Of a stretch of 64,000 nt of DNA, positions 57,836-64,000 are shown piece by piece. The DNA is taken from contig NC_041788.1 in NCBI RefSeq assembly GCF_900090045.1, forward strand, positions 2,909,501-2,973,500, written 5' to 3'. A program made the translations under genes and the position numbers. How positions within the stretch are numbered: the stretch's first letter is position 1; each line of letters opens with the position of its first letter. Origin of the DNA: Plasmodium malariae (Eukaryota > Apicomplexa > Aconoidasida > Haemosporida > Plasmodiidae). The notes under the pieces are model-generated. The model saw only the letters and a program-made list of their open reading frames with translations. It was not told the origin of the DNA and did no database searches.

Positions 57836-60464
57836 ATGGACAAGTTTAATAGAGGTACCACAATATATCATGTGACATGTTAAATGCGTATACATATGCT
57901 TAGTTCATTTAATGATCTTTTACTTCGTAAAAATAGTTTTTTCTGTCCTATTTATTTTTTTTTTTTTTTTTGTTTATAAAAATATAATATAATTGTACAA
58001 AACAGAACGATGAGTCTATGGAAAAATAAATGCACTTCTCATTTCGCTTTTCTGTACAGATAATATAATAAGTATAAATGTTGGAGGAAAAATCTACATG
58101 ACCACGATTAGTTTAATATGTAGATACAAAAACTCTTATCTATATGAGATTATTTTAGGTATGTGCAAAAGAAAAAAACTTATCCAAGAAGGAGTAAACG
58201 GGAAAGTACATTCGCGAAAATTGAGTGTCGAAATAACTCAATAAAATATATCGTGGAAAAGTTTAAAGCTTAAATTGCACAAAACTGTGCGCGGAGGCAC
58301 ACGAATATGCATATATACATATATGTACTTATATACATATGTATGCGTGTCGTTATATATTTATAATGCTTCTATTCCTTTTCAGATAAGTTGAAAGATG
58401 TAACTAATTTCTCAAGTAAATACTAATTATTATGAAAACCATAAATGTTTCTTCAAATAATAGTCTTCTTTTTTTTTTTTTTTTTCACTGTTTTCTCTCC
58501 CCCTTCCTACCTTCAGATGATCATAAAATGAAAGAAATATTTATAGACAGAAATGGTTGTAATATATAGTTAAAAGAAATAAATATATTACATATGTGCA
58601 CAAAACTACAATATTTAGTTTTATTTTGTGTCTCAAATGCTTGTCTATATGCTTATGTATGTGTGCGTACTTGTGTATGTTCGTATATATATATATATAT
58701 ATATATATATGCAAGTTTATATGTATGTGCGACTGCCTTCCCGATGTAACAGTGCTAAGAATCTTTTGTAAAAAATGGTCCTTTTATTTATGCGTTTGAT
58801 GATTAACATATGTATAACGAAATATATTCAACTTTAGTTTAATTAAATTTCATTTTTTTTCCTATTCTTTTTTTTTTTTTTGTACCATATCCCCTTCTTT
58901 GCAGGAAATAGATTTGAATATATACTGGATTTCTTAAGGGACGGTATGCTAATATGCGAGAATGACATTAATGTGTTAACGAAGATACTAATTGAAGCGG
59001 TATATTTTAAATTATCTTCTTTAATTAGAATAATAAAAAAGAAAATATGTTTACTATATTGCAATATTGGTAATAATGTATATAAGAAAATTTTCAAAAG
59101 TATTATTAATACAATTGAAAAAAGTAAAATATTGGAAACAGATAAATTAAACAAGTTAGGAAATGTGTCAAATTATGGTGAACTAAAATATTACAATGTT
59201 ATAAAAAAAAAAAAAAAAAAAAATGATAATAATAACAATAATAATAATAATAATTGTGTTCATTATTTAAATACTAGTAATTCGGATAATGTTGTATGTA
59301 ACAAAAGTGAATGTGCAAATGAAGAGTTTAGTAATGATATATGCAAAAAGAACAACAATAGTTCTGTACATTTATCATCAAAAAGTTTTAATAATGAAAA
59401 AGAAATCATTTCTCACCCAATGCATTCAGAGGAAGAGAGAACGAAAGAAAAAAATGATATTAATAATAATGAGAATTATGTAAATTTTTATATGAGTTAT
59501 AATAAAGAAAGAGAAAATATGAATAAGAAGGATACATTTATTAACATACATACACAGAATAAATATAGTGATTATAATATAACAAATAATTTTATAAATG
59601 ATGTAGAAAAAACAAATCATAGCACGTCCATTCAGAAAAATTTCATTATTAGAAATGATAGAAGTGACAGAAATGAGAATAATGAGAGAAATGAGAGAAA
59701 TGAGAGAAATGAGAGTAATGATGAGAGTTTCATACCCTTAGCTTATGTGAAATTAAAAAACAAAGACCACAAATATGTTTCCTTTTCGGACAAGAATAAC
59801 ATACACTTCTACAATGATAAAGGTTGTCTAGTCGTGTAGCTGATTCGTTTTATTCTTTTTTATGCTGCTTCTTTTTACGCTCCATTTTTCTGCTTTTTTT
59901 TCTTTGCTGAATTATATTTCTAATATGTTCATATGCATGATGAAGTGATAAATGTGATTGCATTATATAAATGATACTTTGAAATTGCGGAAAAGGTGTG
60001 AAGTATGTTTATTTGCTTTATTTTTTAATGTTTTATATTTGCATATTGTCATTTCTCTGTATATTCCGTTCATATGTACCTTTTTCTATTATTATTATTT
60101 TTTTTTTTCTTTTGTTGATACAGACACAAAGACGTCGAATGGATGTGAGATGGTAAGTGAAAACCTCTCAGAAAAACATGAAAAGATTAATAACATAAAG
60201 GAGTGGGGTATAACAAACGGTATGAATAGCTTGAATTACTCCACTTATGCGACTTCGGGCAGTTGTACAAATTATACAAATATGACAAGTGATCACAATG
60301 AAAGTTATAAATATAATAATTACAAATGTAACAATATAAGTAACTCAAGAAACGAAATTCTTGTGTACTCAGAAATTGACGATATTGAAGAAACATCCCC
60401 TTTTCCAATTCTGTCGAACATTAATTTGGGGGAACAAATATTTAGCACGACAGTGGACTTTTAG
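57836..60464 (+). CDS. BTB/POZ (KCTD-type T1) domain protein (6 exons)
   Basis: Exons are 57836-57854, 58060-58158, 58386-58415, 58517-58555, 58905-59822 and 60124-60464. All five introns are in phase 1 with GT..AG borders and give 481 residues. The spliced N-terminus reads NIISINVGGKIYMTTISLIC, SYLYEIIL, KEIFIDRNGNRFEYILDFLR and INVLTKILIEAVYFKLSSL. This is a complete potassium-channel-tetramerisation (T1) BTB fold: INVGG strand, IFIDRN..F.YIL.FLR.G signature and the EA.YF.L..L helix. No channel segments follow; the remainder is Asn/Lys/Ser-rich and disordered, with a NERNERNE run. KCTD proteins usually form pentamers or tetramers and often serve as adaptors for cullin-3 ubiquitin ligases, but I cannot tell that role here. 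The last intron (donor G|GTTGTC) is the least certain; without it the protein would stop at 59839. The first exon codes for only six residues. Confidence 0.82.
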
Positions 60465-60536
60465 TTTTATTCCTGCGAATGTTAATTTATTTTTGTGCTC
60501 AACATACATACGTATGTTTATACACACACACACATA

Positions 60537-60580
<44 letters not shown>

Positions 60581-63500
60581 CACATACGCATGTACATATG
60601 TATGAGCACTTACACAGGTACATGCACGCGTATTGTAGTCATACCTACAGTGCGTTTACGCCCATTTTGTCTTAACTCGTTAAAAAGAAATTTTACCTTA
60701 TTTTTAAAATCCTTTCATCTATTTTAAGTTCTGTGAAAAATAGAAAAATTTTATATAATTCAATTGGATTCCTGTAGTATACAATAAAATGGATACATGC
60801 TTACTTGCCAACATATATATACCTCCTTGTATAGATGTACATATACATCTATACATGCAAGCGCTATGGAGTTGTATATATATGTATATGACTACCATAT
60901 TTATGAGAATACTTATAAAAATAATTATAAAAACGCAAAAGGGAAGAGTTCACAACATAAGAAATGATTACCATTTAAAGTTAAAAACCTATAAACAGAT
61001 CTTCTAATACAATACTTTTGATTTCCTTACAAGGAATATATGGCGAATTGTATAAAGTGTCAAGTAAATAGCGAGTACATTGCGTAAACTTAGTTGAACA
61101 GCAAACTGTGCGTCAAGTTATATAACTTACTAGCTTTTTTTTTTTTTTTTTTTTTAAATATACCACAAAAGGCGCTGTTATGATTTCATATGCATACATG
61201 TGTATATTGTGTATGTATGTATGTATAAGCATTTTCAGCTTAAGGCAAATAACTTCTTTGTTTATAACTGAACAAGAATGTTAAATGGAGGTACTACAAC
61301 TACAATATAACTGTTTTCTATTTGAATGTAAAGCAGTTAATATACAACTTATAATGGCCGTAAAATGTACATTTACGGAGAAATGTTTTCTTTTTCTTTT
61401 TTTTTTCCATATTAATGAACATTCTTTCTACATTCACAAGTAAATATGCTGGATATATTTATATATTCACATATACATGTATAATTATACCATAAATATA
61501 TATATATATATATGTATATGTTCATACATTTATGTATAAATTTAAAAGACAAATTCATAAACGTTCGAAAACATTACTCAAAAAGGACAAAAATTGTTCA
61601 CTGTTGTTTCAACGAATTTTTACAAATTAAAATATCGAAAACTTCAAAAATTTTTACCATAAATGATATTTTAACTTATATGTTAAAATGTATTAAATCT
61701 TGAAAGATAAAATATATAATTTTTTTTTTTTTATATTTTTTTATGTTTTTTTATTTATTTTTATTTATGTTTCTTAATTTATTTTTGTTTATGTTTCTTA
61801 ATTTATTTTTATTTATGTTTCTTAATTTATTTTTATTTATGTTTCTTAATTTATTTTTATTTATGTTTCTTAATTTATTTTTATTTATTTATTGTTTTTT
61901 TTTCATTATTTCTTAATAATTTATTTAAAATATATCTTCATTTATTCGGTTATGTGTATGTACAAAATATATGTATATATATATATATGTAATTAATGTT
62001 ATATACAGAAAGATGTATATATATATAGTGCTTGCTTCCCATGAGAATATCTTCAATTTTATTAGCATCTACGCGTTTGTGTTATATGCATGATCGTAAT
62101 AACTGCGCATGTGTATATAGGTAAAAATGTAATATATTTATCTGTACAGAATTAATGTTTATATGTGAATATATGCGAAAACAATGCACATATTTGTATA
62201 TAATATATATTAATATATTATTATATAAATATATATATATGAATATATTATATATATAAGTATACATATAATTATATTACAAATAAATATAAATACCATA
62301 CATATAATATTATTTTTCTTTGTACAAAAAACTAATTTATACTATTTCTGTCAAATTGTTCTTCATTTTTCGGTACTTCTAAATGTTCAAAAAAATATAA
62401 GCAAAAACAAAAGATAGAAAAAAAAAGCTATTATAAAGCGTTTTATTTTATATTTTTATTTTAGTAACTCCCTTAGCTTCTTTTTATATTATTTAGCCAA
62501 AAAGGTGCTATGTGAATAACAATGTACACGTCGTATATGTATTTATGTTTGTGTATATACGTTTAAGTATATATGTATAAATTATGTATTTATACAGTTA
62601 TTTTCGCGTTTCATGATATTTATTTCTCCAAAATTTATTTATATTTTGCCTTTTTCCCATACTTATATAAATATATATACATAGATAAAAATATATGCAT
62701 ATATAAATATATTTACATATAGTACTATTTTTTCGAGCAATTTACTTTTCGATACATTTTACAAACATTTTAGTGGGCGAGAAAAAACTAAACTAATTAA
62801 CGTAAAAAGTATATTTTAATAATGCCTTTTTTATATTTACATTTTTAACGAAATGTGTGGCTTATATGAATATTATTTTATATACCAGTGTATATATATA
62901 TGCGTACGGGTACATACATGTATATATATTTATATATACATATACAGTTGACCTTTTTAACTTGCTTAATTGTTAACTTGCTATATTATGTACATTTACT
63001 CATTTTTATAATTTTCAATTTTTCGAAATTCTTTTTTCTTTTACTCCATATTTTGTTAACTTCGTATTTTAACTCCATAAATATTTTTTGTTTACCCAAT
63101 ATAAATATATATATTTTTTTTTTTAACTAACCATTCAGCAAACATATAGTTTTATTTTAAGTCTCATTTACATTTACGGTAGCTTTTTCTTTCATTTTTC
63201 ATTTTATAGTACCTTACTCCATTTTATTTTACTCCATATTATACCGTATTTTATTACATTTTCATTTTTTTTTTTTTTTTTTTTTTTGTATCCGTAGTGA
63301 TATTATTATTTATGTGAACGTAACATTAATTAGTAGTAGTATTTTTTTTTTTTTTATATATAGCGAATTAAATGTATTTTATAGAATTATTATTTTTCGA
63401 ATTTTTTTTGTATGGACAGTTGTAATAATTTTGCTGTATTTGCCATTTACATAGAACATTTGCTCGTTTTGTTATTATATCGCGAACAAGTGCAGGGGGT

Positions 63501-63868
63501 ACGCCTGTGTATATAACTCTATTGTAGTGTACCCACGGGGATGTGATACATTATTTATACATTGCACCATACAGAGCTATAACGCCTGGACATTTCTAAT
63601 ACTGTTTCATTTTTTATATAACTATAGCCCCATCTGTGTGCCTTTTCCTTTACTGATATATTAGAGTTTTCATCTTTTCCATTTTATTCCTTTTTGCTTG
63701 TTTTTTTTTTTTTATTTTTTTTATTTTTTTTAATTTTATTGCCACCTCCCGCTATAACTTCAGCACGCATTGGAATTAGCATCTTGGAGGAAACACAGAA
63801 ACATTTAGTGTGTCTGAGTTAGCATCGTAAAATAGTATGTGTCGTTGAAAAATAATTGAGTAATAAAT
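60465..63868. other. Intergenic upstream of the right-edge gene
   Basis: About 3.4 kb between two plus-strand genes. It has a TA run (60546-60576), poly-T (61137-61155, 63266-63287), a 25-bp array at 61740-61890 and very A+T-rich DNA to 63300. A frame at 61512-61703 (63 residues, Lys/Ile/Cys-rich) and one at 60789-61007 show no motif, and I do not call them. Confidence 0.6.
61740..61890. repeat. 25-bp minisatellite
   Basis: Five to six copies of a unit containing TTTATTTATGTTTCTTAATT; one copy has TTTGTTTATG. Almost pure A+T with T strand bias. Confidence 0.88.
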
Positions 63869-64000
63869 ATGGATGTGGTAAGCTTCAAAAGGTATCTATA
63901 CAAATTTTTAGAAAATACAAATGAGTATACCCTCGATTTTGGAGAAAGCAATAATTTCAAATATTTTGAAGAAATAAAAGGAACTGGGAAAAAAAATTCT
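63869..64000 (+). CDS. Start of next gene (3' partial), possibly acyl-CoA synthetase
   Basis: An ATG at 63869 opens 44 codons that run off the window (MDVVSFKRYLYKFLENTN at the start, then FKYFEEIKGTGKKNS). The A+T-rich, stop-dense upstream DNA changes at this ATG to mixed coding composition. Long-chain acyl-CoA synthetases of malaria parasites begin with a similar short helix and a Tyr-x-x-(I/V)-x-G-(T/S)-x-x-x-x-S strand before the adenylation domain. From memory a sphingomyelinase gene lies near an acyl-CoA synthetase (ACS11) in P. falciparum. The sequence shown is too short to prove it. Confidence 0.5.
   Translation, partial: MDVVSFKRYLYKFLENTNEYTLDFGESNNFKYFEEIKGTGKKNS

Noticed and set aside
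61512..61703. 63-codon plus-strand frame
   Set aside because: Composition like neighbouring non-coding DNA, no motif, and no splice signal linking it to the genes on either side.

Overview
The window is nuclear DNA from a malaria parasite (genus Plasmodium). The intergenic DNA is very A+T-rich, full of (TA)n, poly-A/T and minisatellites. Introns are short and end in pyrimidine tract plus AG. Proteins carry long Asn/Ser/Lys low-complexity insertions, and gene content is typical of eukaryotes. Base composition by eye and the codon-level repeats fit a human- or monkey-type species of intermediate GC (P. malariae or P. ovale-like) better than P. vivax, but I cannot fix the species. From memory, the run CacyBP, CWC22, neutral sphingomyelinase, then a possible acyl-CoA synthetase resembles a stretch of P. 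falciparum chromosome 12; this is unverified.

Left to right: the 3' end of a probable metallo-beta-lactamase-fold protein (+); a large two-exon FG/Asn-rich protein, possibly a nucleoporin (-); PWP1, a WD40 ribosome-biogenesis factor with three exons (+); a TMEM205/DUF4149-like membrane protein (+); the ubiquitin-like protein HUB1/UBL5 with two exons (+); an unknown membrane-anchored, repeat-rich protein (+); a TVP15/COPI-associated membrane protein with two exons (+); CacyBP/SIP (-); a tiny basic reading frame (+); a two-exon protein with two ADF-homology domains laid out like twinfilin (-); the splicing factor CWC22 with a very long RS-rich N-terminus (+); a five-exon coiled-coil protein that may be dynactin p24 (-); a repeat-rich protein of about 1900 residues with probable extra 3' exons (+); neutral sphingomyelinase (-); a six-exon BTB/KCTD protein (+); and the first 44 codons of the next gene (+).

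The genes do not form a pathway. Housekeeping functions are interspersed: rRNA processing (PWP1), splicing (HUB1 and CWC22), Golgi/COPI membranes, actin and perhaps dynein/dynactin cytoskeleton, and sphingolipid turnover. No tRNA, rRNA, mobile element, antigen-family gene or CRISPR was seen.

The most interesting item is the twinfilin-like gene, because I do not know twinfilin as a standard member of the reduced malaria actin-regulator set. Its first exon and the start of its second are needed to complete the first ADF domain. Also of note are several genes assembled here from exons too short to stand out as open frames (KCTD, the p24-like gene, the 3' exons after 51.7 kb), and the habit of minisatellites to sit directly against start codons. 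Intron borders were placed by hand from GT/AG, reading phase and protein similarity recalled from memory; none is backed by transcripts.
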